64,000 bases of DNA from Sediminibacterium sp. KACHI17 (GCF_040362915.1 NZ_AP029612.1:1550001-1614000), one strand, 5' to 3'. Shown: positions 7,124 to 15,796, numbered from the stretch's first letter. Translations and numbers: made by a program. The notes: generated by a model from the letters alone, not told the origin.

Positions 7124-8185
7124 ATGAAAAAAAGAACAGACAATTTCGACAAGTTCGCCAACCAAAAAAAAGGTAGCGCCATTAAAGAAGCTTTCCGCCA
7201 GGAAAAGAAAAAGATAAAAGCCGAAGCACGCGCCGCAGGAGAAGAAATGCGGAAAAAGAAAATTGAAAAAATGAGGGGAGTGGAGGATAAAGCTTCAAGC
7301 TTTAAGCCTCAAGCTGCAAGTAAGGGGAAGGCTGCAAGCTTTGAGCAGCGAGCTTCAGGTAAGAAATCAAGTAATCAATATTCCAAGAAAGAACATAAGC
7401 AGGAAATGCAACCTGCAGATATCCCTTTAAAAAAAGAAGGGAGCAACGAGCAAATGCCTTTGAATAAATTCATTGCGCATGCAGGTGTTTGCGGAAGAAG
7501 AGAAGCAGCAGATCTGGTGAAGGAGGGTAAAGTAACTGTAAATGGTGATAAGATATTTGAACCAGGCTATAAGGTTTCTGCTAAGGATAAAGTGATCGTT
7601 AAAGGCAAACAGGTATTTCTTCAAAGAAATGCAGTCTATATCTTACTGAATAAACCAAAAGATTACATCACCACAGCAAATGATCCACAAGGAAGAAAAA
7701 CAGTATTAGACCTCATCAAGGGTGCTACACCAGAACGTGTATATCCGGTTGGAAGACTGGATAGAAATACAACCGGTGTATTAATATTGACAAATGATGG
7801 AGAGCTTGCACAAAAACTTACCCATCCATCTTTTGAAGTAAAAAAAATATACGAGGTAACATTGGATAAGCCTGTGATAAAAAAAGATCTTGAAGCAATC
7901 ATGACAGGTGTTACGCTGGAAGATGGTTTTGTACAAGCTGATTCTGTAGGCTATGCAGATGACAAGAACAAAAATATTGTAGGCATAGAAATTCATAGTG
8001 GCCGAAACCGTATTGTGCGTAGGATTTTCGAACACCTGGGGTATGATGTAAAAGGACTAGATCGCGTAATGTTCGCCAACCTCACCAAGAAAAATGTAGA
8101 CCGTGGCAAATGGCGTTTCCTCAATGAAAAAGAAGTAAGGCTACTTAAGTTTATGAATAAATCGTTTGTGAGGAAAGCTAAGTAG
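7124..8185 (+). CDS. RluB/RsuA-family rRNA pseudouridine synthase
   Basis: 353 residues from ATG 7124. The N-terminal 110 residues are a Lys/Glu/Ala-rich low-complexity arm (FDKFANQKKGSAIKEAFRQ). Next is an S4 RNA-binding domain (PLNKFIAHAGVCGRREAADL), then the catalytic domain with the pseudouridine synthase motif GRLDRNTTGVLILTNDGEL, where the Asp is catalytic, and GRNRIVRRIFEHLGYDV. RluB-type enzymes modify U2605 of 23S rRNA. The family assignment is firm, the exact target less so. Oddity: part of the N-terminal arm (KASSFKPQAASKGK and onwards) is encoded by an in-frame AAGCTTC heptad array matching the one just upstream. Confidence 0.93.
   Translation: MKKRTDNFDKFANQKKGSAIKEAFRQEKKKIKAEARAAGEEMRKKKIEKMRGVEDKASSFKPQAASKGKAASFEQRASGKKSSNQYSKKEHKQEMQPADIPLKKEGSNEQMPLNKFIAHAGVCGRREAADLVKEGKVTVNGDKIFEPGYKVSAKDKVIVKGKQVFLQRNAVYILLNKPKDYITTANDPQGRKTVLDLIKGATPERVYPVGRLDRNTTGVLILTNDGELAQKLTHPSFEVKKIYEVTLDKPVIKKDLEAIMTGVTLEDGFVQADSVGYADDKNKNIVGIEIHSGRNRIVRRIFEHLGYDVKGLDRVMFANLTKKNVDRGKWRFLNEKEVRLLKFMNKSFVRKAK
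7290..7364 (+). repeat. in-frame heptad array inside RluB-like gene
   Basis: About ten 7-base units (AAGCTTC, AAGCTTT, AAGCCTC, AAGCTGC, then CTGCAAG, CTTTGAG, CAGCGAG, CTTCAGG). They are read in frame as an Ala/Ser/Lys-rich peptide in the disordered N-terminal arm. Same family as 6997-7088. Confidence 0.8.
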
Positions 8186-8320
8186 AGCATGGTCCATGGC
8201 TAATAACTTATCGTTCATGGCCATTAGCCTTGATCAATACGTTTTTCAACTGATACAATCATCTATAACTTATCGCCAATAACCTATTAGCTATTCGCTA
8301 TAACCTATAAGCTACTACCA
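8186..8320. repeat. heptad array, mixed CCATGGT and AACCTAT families
   Basis: The left arm (8186-8232) has AGCATGG, TCCATGG, CTAATAA, CTTATCG, TTCATGG. The right arm (8262-8320) has CTTATCG, CCAATAA, CCTATTA, GCTATTC, GCTATAA, CCTATAA. The last unit merges with the start codon of the RluA-like gene at 8320. Confidence 0.8.
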
Positions 8321-9027
8321 TGCGCCCAAATATCATTTTCGAAAATAATTATTTCATCGCTGTTAATAAGCCGTCCGGATTGCTGAGTATCCCTGACAGA
8401 CTTGGACAGGAGCTTTCATTGAAAGAACTACTGAAGAATCATTATGGTGAGATCTATACAGTTCATCGCTTAGATAAAGACACCAGTGGTATCATTGTTT
8501 TTGCAAAAGACGAAGAGACGCATAAACAACTATCACAATTATTTGAAGGAAGAGAGGTAGAAAAATTTTATCTCGGACTTGTTCACGGAAAACTGATCAA
8601 TGAATCTGGCAGTATTGACGCAGCCATTATGGAACACCCGGGAAAAAACGGAAAGATGATCACACATGTGAAAGGCAAGACTTCGCTGACAGATTATCAA
8701 GTACTCGAAAGTTTCCGTTTATATAGCTGGCTGCAGTTTCAAATTCATACAGGAAGAACACATCAGATTCGTGTTCATATGCAACATATAGGTCATCCTA
8801 TTGTTTGTGATGAATTGTACGGAGACCCTTCACCGATTCTTTTATCTTCCTTGAAGAAGAAATTTAAATTGTCAAAAGATGCAGAACAAGAAAGACCTTT
8901 GATGTCTAGACTCGCTTTGCACTCTTACAAACTTTCCTTTTCATTAAATGGTGAGAAGTTTACGCTGGAAGCCGAATTACCAAAAGATCTCAAGGCTATG
9001 TTATCACAACTAAGGAAGCTGGGTTAA
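8320..9027 (+). CDS. RluA-family pseudouridine synthase
   Basis: 235 residues, a compact RluA-type enzyme without an S4 domain. The catalytic motif HRLDKDTSGIIVFAKDEE holds the nucleophilic Asp near residue 50. GRTHQIRVHMQHIGHPIVCD is the second family motif. It isomerises uridine to pseudouridine in rRNA or tRNA; the target (RluA, RluC/D or TruC type) cannot be read from sequence alone. It is the second pseudouridine synthase in a row, after the RluB-like gene. The start codon is fused to the end of a heptad array, and a strong terminator follows. Confidence 0.92.
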   Translation: MRPNIIFENNYFIAVNKPSGLLSIPDRLGQELSLKELLKNHYGEIYTVHRLDKDTSGIIVFAKDEETHKQLSQLFEGREVEKFYLGLVHGKLINESGSIDAAIMEHPGKNGKMITHVKGKTSLTDYQVLESFRLYSWLQFQIHTGRTHQIRVHMQHIGHPIVCDELYGDPSPILLSSLKKKFKLSKDAEQERPLMSRLALHSYKLSFSLNGEKFTLEAELPKDLKAMLSQLRKLG

Positions 9028-9038
9028 TTAACCCATAT

Positions 9039-9082
9039 AAAAAAGCCGCAGCTCAATCTATCAATAGAGCTGCGGCTTTTTT
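9039..9082. terminator. bidirectional intrinsic terminator
   Basis: 16-bp perfect stem (9039-9054 with 9067-9082, core GCCGCAGCTC) with A-run and T-run on the two sides. It separates the convergent RluA-like and amidohydrolase genes and can serve both. Confidence 0.9.
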
Positions 9083-9102
9083 ATTTTCTTTTTATCTGAA
9101 AT

Positions 9103-10380
9103 CTATTCGTTTTTATATACCACTCCATTTTTCATAACGAACTTTACCTTACCCATTGAATGGATATCCTTCACCGGATCCCCATCAATTGCAATGATAT
9201 CCGCCAATTTATCTTTTTCAATTACACCGATTCTGTCATCACCTAATAAATCTGCAGCGTATAATGTTGCAGAACGTATGGTTTCTAAAGCCGGCATACC
9301 TGCTTCATTCATATATACAAACTCAAGCCAGTTTTTCCCATGTGCATATACACCAGCATCCGTACCAAATGCAATTTTAACTCCTGCTTTATATGCGTTT
9401 GAAAAAGTGTTTTGAATTTTAGGTCCTATTGCAATTGCTTTAGGGGTAACCAACTCCGGATAATAACCCGGTTTTTTGGCTGAATCGCCTACGGCTTTCC
9501 CTGCTGTTATCGTAGGCACATAATAGGTACCCATTTTTTTCATCAATCCCATCACTTCCTCATCCATATAAGTGCCGTGCTCAATAGAATTCACACCTGC
9601 AACTACCGCACGCTTCATGGCTTCTTTACCATGACAGTGTGCTGCTACTTTAAAACCATAATCTTTTGCTGTTTCAACAATCGCTTTTATTTCAGCTTCT
9701 GTGAACTGAGGGTTCTCACCACTTTTAGCAACACTTAAAACACCTCCGGAAGCGGTGATCTTAATAACATCACTTCCTTCTTTATATCGCTGTCTAACAG
9801 CTTTTGCTGCTTCATCCGGACCATTTACAACGCCGGCATCCGGACCCGGATCACCCGTAAGATCTCTTCTGTAGCCATTGGTAGGATCCGCATGTCCACC
9901 AGTTGTAGCAATAGATTTTCCTGCAGTGTAGACCCTTGGACCTTTGATCAATCCTTTATTAATAGCATTCCGTAAAGAAATATTGACACCACTACCCCCT
10001 AGATCACGTACCGCAGTAAAGCCAGTCATGAGTGTTCTTTCTGCAAACACCACTGACTGGTATGCATAGTCAGCTGGATTGAACGTAAATGTTTCCATAT
10101 ACCTTCCAGGATTGGTCTCACTCTCCATATGCACATGCATATCAATTAGTCCGGGCATTACAGTTTTTGATTTGAGATCAATCACTTTTTCTCCTGTTGC
10201 AGCCGCTTTATATCCTTTACTTACTTCAATGATTTTATTTCCTTCCGTCACAATGGTCATTTCTTTTAGCAGTTGTAGATTTTTAACATCTACCAATTGA
10301 CCACAGTGCATAATGGTTTTTTGCGCAAAAGTTGTTGTTAGTGTCATCAAACTAACAATTAAAAAGAGAAGCTTTCTCAT
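9103..10380 (-). CDS. secreted metal-dependent amidohydrolase (imidazolonepropionase-like)
   Basis: 425 residues with a Sec signal peptide (MRKLLFLIVSLMTLTTTFAQ). Amidohydrolase-superfamily landmarks are HVHME (HxH metal pair) after GLIDMHV, a Lys in DVIKITASGGVLS that may be carbamylated, the metal His residues in AAHCHGKEA and SIEHGTYMD, and the catalytic Asp in FGTDAGVY. The C-terminus returns to the beta-sandwich (GDPVKDIHSMGKVKFVMKNG). Relatives include Xaa-Pro dipeptidases and other exported hydrolases of cyclic amides. The substrate is unknown. It is predicted periplasmic. Confidence 0.88.
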   Translation of the reverse strand: MRKLLFLIVSLMTLTTTFAQKTIMHCGQLVDVKNLQLLKEMTIVTEGNKIIEVSKGYKAAATGEKVIDLKSKTVMPGLIDMHVHMESETNPGRYMETFTFNPADYAYQSVVFAERTLMTGFTAVRDLGGSGVNISLRNAINKGLIKGPRVYTAGKSIATTGGHADPTNGYRRDLTGDPGPDAGVVNGPDEAAKAVRQRYKEGSDVIKITASGGVLSVAKSGENPQFTEAEIKAIVETAKDYGFKVAAHCHGKEAMKRAVVAGVNSIEHGTYMDEEVMGLMKKMGTYYVPTITAGKAVGDSAKKPGYYPELVTPKAIAIGPKIQNTFSNAYKAGVKIAFGTDAGVYAHGKNWLEFVYMNEAGMPALETIRSATLYAADLLGDDRIGVIEKDKLADIIAIDGDPVKDIHSMGKVKFVMKNGVVYKNE

Positions 10381-10498
10381 GGTATGATTTTATGATTAGG
10401 GCTATTAAGATACAGCAAAAGATAGCATGAATCTCTCTTTTCTTTGATCATTACAATAGTCTGATATCTAAATAGTGCCAATTAGAGCGAGCCCTGAA

Positions 10499-11659
10499 TT
10501 ATTTATCCTTTTTGACTGTTCTGGCTTTTTGGAGCAAGGATTTACCGAACTTATTTTTTACATCGTCAATGGCTTTATACAGTTCATTCTTTTTTTCGGC
10601 ATCATCAAACAGACTTCCCTGTATTGCATGATTGGTTAATTCACTCAATCTTACTCCCAAAAGACGAACTGGCTGACCCTTGCGATAGAGTTTATGAAAG
10701 AGATCAATGGCTACCGGTATCAATTCATCATCTCTGAGCGTATAATCAATGGTGGTTTGTCTAGATGTAGTTTCGAAATCAGGATATCGTATTTTAACAG
10801 CGATGCAACCCGTCAATTTTTCATCCTGTCTTAACTCATACGCTACTTTTTCTGTCATACGTACCAGCTCACTCAACAAAAAGTCGATATCTGTTTTGTT
10901 TTCTTCAAAGGTATTTTCTGTAGAGATCGATTTTGCTTCATGATATGCATGCACTTCGCCATGATGCATGCCATGCGCTTTATGCCAGAGATCTGTACCC
11001 CATTTACCCAGTTTTTTTTCAAGTATTTCAATGGGTGTATGGATAACATCTTTGATCAAATGAATCCCCATTGACTGTAAGGTTTTCAATGTTTGTTCTC
11101 CAACCCCTGAAAATTTACTTACCGGTAATGGCGCTAAAAAATCTCTTTCCATTCCTGGCTGAACAAATAAATAACCATTCGGCTTGGCTTCATCTGTTGC
11201 AATTTTGGCCACCATTTTATTGGAAGCCAATCCAAAAGAAATAGGTAATTGAGTTTGACTCATGATCTCCTGACGTAAATCGATGGTCCACTGGAAAGGA
11301 TCAAAGAATTTATCCATGCCAGTCAAGTCAATATAAAACTCATCAATAGAGGCTTTTTCAAACAATGGCGCTTTGGCTGCAATGATCTCGGTCACCCATC
11401 TGGAGTATCGGCTATATTCACCGCGGGTTCCTCTCACTAAAATGGCATGTGGACATAATTTCATGGCCGTTTTCATCGGCATAGCACTTCTGACGCCAAA
11501 TTTTCTTGCTTCATAACTACATGTGGTTACGACACCCCTGTCTCTTGAGCCACCTACAATCACCGCTTTCCCTTTCAAGGAAGGATCATTCAACATCTCA
11601 ACACTTACAAAAAAAGAGTCAAGATCCAAATGGGCAATATAACGCTGAGGAAGAGACAT
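10499..11659 (-). CDS. dinB: DNA polymerase IV (Y-family)
   Basis: 386 residues. The Y-family palm motif is HLDLDSFFVSVE with metal-binding Asp12 in the first 20 residues. The second catalytic motif is KASIDEFYIDLTG near residue 105. The helix-hairpin-helix thumb contains FSGVGEQTLKTLQSMGI, and a little-finger domain follows (LLGVRLSEL). It performs error-prone translesion synthesis. The C-terminal end has a basic tail (LLQKARTVKKDK). It is divergent from the S41 peptidase gene. Confidence 0.95.
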   Translation of the reverse strand: MSLPQRYIAHLDLDSFFVSVEMLNDPSLKGKAVIVGGSRDRGVVTTCSYEARKFGVRSAMPMKTAMKLCPHAILVRGTRGEYSRYSRWVTEIIAAKAPLFEKASIDEFYIDLTGMDKFFDPFQWTIDLRQEIMSQTQLPISFGLASNKMVAKIATDEAKPNGYLFVQPGMERDFLAPLPVSKFSGVGEQTLKTLQSMGIHLIKDVIHTPIEILEKKLGKWGTDLWHKAHGMHHGEVHAYHEAKSISTENTFEENKTDIDFLLSELVRMTEKVAYELRQDEKLTGCIAVKIRYPDFETTSRQTTIDYTLRDDELIPVAIDLFHKLYRKGQPVRLLGVRLSELTNHAIQGSLFDDAEKKNELYKAIDDVKNKFGKSLLQKARTVKKDK

Positions 11660-11719
11660 ATCTATGCTAAGATATAAGTTATCCCCCTTTTATGTGATTG
11701 TAACAAAATCCATAGTGTG

Positions 11720-11727
11720 TACGTTTG
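11720..11727 (+). promoter_or_regulatory. -7 element TACGTTTG upstream of S41 peptidase
   Basis: Matches TAnnTTTG and lies 18 bases before ATG 11746, leaving a short leader. Confidence 0.55.
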
Positions 11728-11745
11728 GGGTCATAAAATAAAAGT

Positions 11746-13188
11746 ATGAGGTTCATCCTTTTTGTATTCTTGATCGGTTTCGCATGGGTTGCCAAGGGTC
11801 AACAAGTTGCATATGAGAAGAAACACCCGGTTGATTTCTACTATAAAAAGCTTTCTAAAACAGCTGTAAAAGAAGACATCCAGTTTTGGCTAACTACCAT
11901 GGAGGAATCGCATGTAAACATGTATCACTCCATATCGAGAAAAGCCATGCAGGAGCTTACAGATAGTTTGTTGTATAAGTTTACAGACAGTATCACCCAT
12001 ACTGATGCAGTATTTATATTTAGCCGATTAGGAGCCGCTTTGGATGAAGGCCATGTGGGTTTAGTAAGTAGCAAGATCACAGATAGTCTTTATAATCAAT
12101 CATTACGTTTTCCTTTTCAACTGCAAAAAGTAACTGAGGATGCATGGATCATTGCTTATGATATCAGCAGTGCACAAAAACTTGAAATGAATGACAGGGT
12201 CACTGCCATCAATGATATCCCCGTAAGCGAATTGAATAAAAGATTTACATCGTTATTTGGAGGATTAGAAAGTTGGAAAAGAGAACAAATCGCTTATTAC
12301 AGTAAAAAGCTTTTATTCCTGTCTGGCATCTCCAGTCCTTTTCATATTGATGCAGTCAAAGAAAATGGCAGTAAGGTTCGCTTCACAGTTGAAGGATTTC
12401 ATAGATCACAAACAGACAGTATTACCAAAGTCCTTACAGCTAAGATGAGTAATCAAAGTAATAAGCCATATGAGTTCTCTTGGCTGAAGGATGGTATCGG
12501 TTACTTGAATTACAGAAGCATGCGTGATGATGCTACTTTGCCATTTGATCAGTTTTTAAAGAATGTATTTTCTTCTTTAAAGGATAGTAGTTCGAAAGGA
12601 TTGATTATCGATCTACGAGAAAATGGTGGTGGTGATTCTCAACTAGGGGAACAATTACTCGCACACTTCAATAAGAAGCCTTATATCTTGGCGGGTGGCA
12701 TGAAATGGAAGATCAGTAGTCATTATAAGACATTTTTAAAATCAGCCAAGAATTATAACGAGGCTGATCATAAGTTTTATATGAGTCAGCCGGATGGCAA
12801 TACTTATACTTATGTAAACCGCGAGCTTAAAAAGCCAGCCATTAAAGATCCTTTTTTTGAAGGCAAAGTAGCTTTCCTGATCGGAACTGGTACATTTTCT
12901 AGCGCGAATATGTTGGCAGATGGTGTTGTGAGTTATCAGTTGGCCGCTACTTTTGGAGAACCAACAGGTGAATCTCCCAATGATTTTGGAGAGATGTTCA
13001 ATTTCATGCTACCTCATTCGCATATTATAGCCAGGGCTGCCTCAAAGATGTTTACACGGGCAAATAAAGATGAAAAGAATCTTGGACCTGTGGTTCCGGA
13101 AAAGATCATCACTCCTACTGCCTCAGATAAAAAACAAAAAAGAGATCCGGTATTAGAATCTGCTGTAAATTGGATATTGAATAAATAG
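11746..13188 (+). CDS. secreted S41-family peptidase (C-terminal processing peptidase-like)
   Basis: 480 residues with a signal peptide (MRFILFVFLIGFAWVAKGQQ). The S41 core carries GLIIDLRENGGGDSQLGEQLL and GTGTFSSANMLADGVVSY, where the Ser of TFSSA is the expected nucleophile. A degenerate PDZ-like region (MNDRVTAINDIPVSEL) lies around residue 145. The protein is predicted to act in the periplasm or at the cell surface. It precedes a Crp-like regulator by seven bases, so they probably share a transcript. The physiological substrate is unknown. Confidence 0.88.
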   Translation: MRFILFVFLIGFAWVAKGQQVAYEKKHPVDFYYKKLSKTAVKEDIQFWLTTMEESHVNMYHSISRKAMQELTDSLLYKFTDSITHTDAVFIFSRLGAALDEGHVGLVSSKITDSLYNQSLRFPFQLQKVTEDAWIIAYDISSAQKLEMNDRVTAINDIPVSELNKRFTSLFGGLESWKREQIAYYSKKLLFLSGISSPFHIDAVKENGSKVRFTVEGFHRSQTDSITKVLTAKMSNQSNKPYEFSWLKDGIGYLNYRSMRDDATLPFDQFLKNVFSSLKDSSSKGLIIDLRENGGGDSQLGEQLLAHFNKKPYILAGGMKWKISSHYKTFLKSAKNYNEADHKFYMSQPDGNTYTYVNRELKKPAIKDPFFEGKVAFLIGTGTFSSANMLADGVVSYQLAATFGEPTGESPNDFGEMFNFMLPHSHIIARAASKMFTRANKDEKNLGPVVPEKIITPTASDKKQKRDPVLESAVNWILNK

Positions 13189-13195
13189 ACAAGAT

Positions 13196-13795
13196 TTGTC
13201 AGTCAGTATAGATCCAATACAAGAACTCAAAAAATTCTGTTACAAGATCCACCCATTGAATGATCATGAATGGGATGATTTTTCTTTGATATGGCAGCCT
13301 TTCTCCGCGAAAAGAAAAACGGTGCTTACGCATGTGAATGAAACAGAAAGATATCTATACTTTGTTACAGAAGGCATTCAAAGGGCTTTTTATGCAGGTG
13401 ATGATGGGAAAGAAGCAACGATCGTATTTACCTATCCTTTTTCATTCTCAGGAGTTGCTGATTCTTTTCTTACTCAAATGCCCTCTAAGTATTTCTTTGA
13501 AACCCTCACAAAAAGCGAGTTCATTCGTACCAGTTATCAGCAGATAGATGAGCTAATGAAACGACATCACAATTTTGAAACATTGATCAGAAAAGCAACC
13601 AGCTTTTCCCTTGCAGGAGTTTTGGAGCGACAGATAGAGCTGCAATGTTTCTCTGCCGAACAAAAATTCAAGACTTTATTAAAGAGAAGTCCACATGTTC
13701 TCAGACTTATACCGCATAAATACCTGGCTTCTTATTTAGGTATTGATGCAACAACATTCAGTAAGCTGTTGGGTAATGTAAGGATTGAGGGTTGA
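13196..13795 (+). CDS. Crp/Fnr-family transcriptional regulator with TTG start
   Basis: 199 residues. The N-terminal cyclic-nucleotide-binding beta-roll spans about residues 20-125 (VNETERYLYFVTEGIQRAFY), and the C-terminal part is a short helix-turn-helix (HKYLASYLGIDATTFSKLLG). The only possible start after the in-frame stop at 13178 is TTG 13196, seven bases after the S41 peptidase stop. The last residues (RIEG and stop) are encoded by heptad-array units, so the natural C-terminus may have been shortened. Bacteroidota proteins of this short type usually lack a cyclic-nucleotide response. Targets are unknown. Confidence 0.85.
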   Translation: MSVSIDPIQELKKFCYKIHPLNDHEWDDFSLIWQPFSAKRKTVLTHVNETERYLYFVTEGIQRAFYAGDDGKEATIVFTYPFSFSGVADSFLTQMPSKYFFETLTKSEFIRTSYQQIDELMKRHHNFETLIRKATSFSLAGVLERQIELQCFSAEQKFKTLLKRSPHVLRLIPHKYLASYLGIDATTFSKLLGNVRIEG

Positions 13796-13876
13796 GGGTG
13801 TTAGTGTAGTTGACAGATGACAGATAAAATATTCTCCACTTCTGCAACCGTCAACTATCAACTGTCGACTATTTTC
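13781..13876. repeat. heptad array, TTGACAG family, inverted arms
   Basis: The left arm (13781-13826) has AGGATTG, AGGGTTG, GTTGACA, GATGACA. The right arm (13845-13876) has CAACCGT, CAACTAT, CAACTGT. The stop codon of the Crp-like gene is in the left arm. Confidence 0.8.
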
Positions 13877-13960
13877 ACAGCATGCATCAAAAATCTTAGC
13901 GCAGGCCAAGATTTAACTCCTGTGATACCGGCAGCTTTGCAGTAACAAAAACAGAAAAAA

Positions 13961-14587
13961 ATGCCAGTTTATTTATCAAACACACTCATCAACGAATTGC
14001 AGGAGCAAACAGAATCCTTTTTAAACAAAGCCATCGGCGAGTGGCAAATGATCAAACATAGTCAGTTTGCACTGAAAGAATCTCCAGAAAAGTGGAGCGC
14101 CACACAATGTTTAGAGCACTTAAATAGTTATGGGCGTTATTATTTACCAGTGATGGAGAAGGCAATAAGAGAAGCCAGAAAGAAGGATTGGAAAGCTACT
14201 ACTCATTTTAAGTCAGGATGGCTGGGTAATTATTTTACACAGCTCATGATGCCAAAAGAAGATGGTTCATTAGGCAAGAAAATGTCTTCACCAAAAGATC
14301 ATTATCCGGTTTCTAATTTTAATAGTCACCAAGTGATCGGCGTATTTATTGAGCAACAGGAAAAATTATTACAACTATTAGAGGATGCCAGGAGTATTGA
14401 CCTGAATAAAGCAAGTTGTCCTATTTCCATTGCTAAATTCATCAAACTAAAACTAGGAGATACATTCTTATTTTTCATTGCCCATCAATACAGACATATT
14501 ATTCAGGCCGAAAAAGCCCTCCAAGCAGCCGGAGTCCTGCAAGGAGCAGAAGTGTTGTATTTTAATCCGGGTAAGATCGCAAGTTAG
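13961..14587 (+). CDS. DinB-like (DUF1569/DinB_2) family protein
   Basis: 208 residues forming a predicted four-helix DinB/YfiT-type fold, unrelated to DNA polymerase IV. The likely metal-binding histidines are in QCLEHLNSYGRYY near residue 50 and HQYRHIIQAEKAL near residue 175. SPEKWSATQCLEHL is the typical entry motif. Members include putative thiol-dependent S-transferases, and bacillithiol is a plausible cofactor here because bshA is encoded at 40.8 kb. That link is inference. Confidence 0.82.
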   Translation: MPVYLSNTLINELQEQTESFLNKAIGEWQMIKHSQFALKESPEKWSATQCLEHLNSYGRYYLPVMEKAIREARKKDWKATTHFKSGWLGNYFTQLMMPKEDGSLGKKMSSPKDHYPVSNFNSHQVIGVFIEQQEKLLQLLEDARSIDLNKASCPISIAKFIKLKLGDTFLFFIAHQYRHIIQAEKALQAAGVLQGAEVLYFNPGKIAS

Positions 14588-14589
14588 TA

Positions 14590-14646
14590 ATGGTCGATAG
14601 TGGATAGACCATGGTCCATGGACTATCGACCATGGTCTATCTTCTA
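14590..14646. repeat. heptad array, CCATGGT family, hairpin at rimM 3' end
   Basis: Perfect 14-bp inverted repeat, 14603-14616 with 14628-14641 (core GACCATGG), inside about eight 7-base units. The array runs up to the rimM stop codon at 14644-14646. Confidence 0.85.
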
Positions 14647-15162
14647 CCTGTAAACATCCAACAACCCATCCGGTAACACTACATGAATTTCTTTTTGATC
14701 ATGATCGATACCGTCAAGCGATTCAGCATGTAGAGGGATGAGTGCTTCTTTACCATTCAGATCAATACGCAGTAATACTTGATGAGGCTGTTCGATCACT
14801 TCCAGAACAGGCCCTAAATTTTCATCTTCATCTGTAATGATCGTATAACCTAGTAAGGAGATCGGAGATGATTTACCCGCTAACTTTCTGAAATCAGCAT
14901 CTTTCAACCATACATTACGGGTACTTAATCTGGAGGCTCTTTCTTTAGTATCAACCCCCTCTAGTTTCACATATATTTCGTTGTGATCTTTCGCTTTTGA
15001 ACTCTCCAGAAAATAAGGCAAGTAGGAGCCTTTTTGTTCTTCCACGAAGATCACTTTCACATCTTTCAGTGCCGTTTTTTTACCAAGGGCATGTTGCAAG
15101 ATCACTTCTCCTTTCAATCCGAAACTTGCCACAAAACGGCCGATGTGTATATACGATTCCAT
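14644..15162 (-). CDS. rimM: ribosome maturation factor RimM
   Basis: 172 residues from ATG 15162 (MESYIHIGRFVASFGLKGE). The upstream in-frame extension is translated repeat. The N-terminal beta-barrel domain begins with the family motif GRFVASFGLKGEV, and the C-terminal PRC-barrel has LLGYTIITDEDENLG and ALIPLHAESLDGID. RimM binds ribosomal protein S19 and assists 30S subunit maturation. It lies downstream of rpsP on the same strand, but a terminator and its own promoter separate the two. Heptad arrays bracket the gene on both sides. Confidence 0.94.
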   Translation of the reverse strand: MESYIHIGRFVASFGLKGEVILQHALGKKTALKDVKVIFVEEQKGSYLPYFLESSKAKDHNEIYVKLEGVDTKERASRLSTRNVWLKDADFRKLAGKSSPISLLGYTIITDEDENLGPVLEVIEQPHQVLLRIDLNGKEALIPLHAESLDGIDHDQKEIHVVLPDGLLDVYR

Positions 15163-15166
15163 AGTG

Positions 15167-15174
15167 CAAATATA
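15167..15174 (-). promoter_or_regulatory. -7 element TATATTTG of rimM
   Basis: Minus-strand TAnnTTTG match four bases before the rimM ATG at 15162. It overlaps the end of the adjacent heptad array. It predicts a leaderless message. Confidence 0.65.
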
Positions 15175-15214
15175 GTCCATGGACCATGGTCTATGGCCCA
15201 TGGACTATCGACTC
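15172..15214. repeat. heptad array, CCATGGT family, upstream of rimM
   Basis: Units TAGTCCA, TGGACCA, TGGTCTA, TGGCCCA, TGGACTA. An 11-bp perfect inverted repeat (15172-15182 with 15198-15208) forms a hairpin just upstream of the rimM -7 element. Confidence 0.85.
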
Positions 15215-15230
15215 CAAACTAAAATGCATA

Positions 15231-15258
15231 AAAAAAGTCCCGATACAATCGGGACTTT
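15231..15258 (-). terminator. intrinsic terminator of rpsP
   Basis: 11-bp stem (15234-15244 with 15248-15258, core GTCCCGAT) followed on the minus strand by a T-run. It lies 27 bases after the rpsP stop and before rimM. Confidence 0.85.
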
Positions 15259-15284
15259 CAGGAATATGTTGAACTTATCGTTGA

Positions 15285-15749
15285 TTAAGCTTCTGTGTTT
15301 CCTTCAGCAGGTGCAGCTTCTTCTTGCTTAGCCTCCACTTTTTTCACAACTGGAGTATAGGCTCTTTTAGCACGCTGATTTTTTCTGTGCTCTTCATTAC
15401 GACGGGTAACATTTGCTTCATGCTCATTATGCCATGCCTGGAATTTGGTCATAGCTGTAGCATCATCAAACAGACCCAATTTCACACCTCTTAAAAGGTG
15501 CTTCAGGTACAACACTCCCTTGAAAGAGAGGATTCTGCGGACTGTGTCAGTAGGCTGAGCACCTTTGTTCAACCACTCAAGTGCTTTTTGACGGTCTAAC
15601 TGAATAGTTGCTGGAACAGTCAGAGGGTTGTAAGTTCCAATTTTTTGGATGAACTTACCATCTCTTGGGGCACGGGCATCGGCCACTACGATAAAGTAGA
15701 ACGGACGCTTCTTGCTACCGTGTCTCTGTAATCTCATTTTTACTGCCAT
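15285..15749 (-). CDS. rpsP: 30S ribosomal protein S16
   Basis: 154 residues. The first 85 are the conserved S16 core ([19 protein letters not shown], then [14 protein letters not shown]). The remaining 70 residues form a charged, Ala/Glu/Lys-rich tail, a common extension in Bacteroidota S16. S16 stabilises the 5' domain of 16S rRNA. The neighbour rimM, a 30S assembly factor, keeps the classical rpsP-rimM association, although here the two are separated by a terminator and a second promoter. trmD, which is next to rimM in many bacteria, is 12 kb away. Confidence 0.96.
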   Translation of the reverse strand: MAVKMRLQRHGSKKRPFYFIVVADARAPRDGKFIQKIGTYNPLTVPATIQLDRQKALEWLNKGAQPTDTVRRILSFKGVLYLKHLLRGVKLGLFDDATAMTKFQAWHNEHEANVTRRNEEHRKNQRAKRAYTPVVKKVEAKQEEAAPAEGNTEA

Positions 15750-15796
15750 GTTAAATAGAAATTTATAGGCGTTAATAAATAGGGTGAATCAGGCGG

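Noticed and set aside
13961..14587. Calling the DinB-like protein a DNA polymerase
   Set aside because: The shared name is historical; it has the metal-binding four-helix fold, while the real polymerase IV is at 10.5-11.7 kb.
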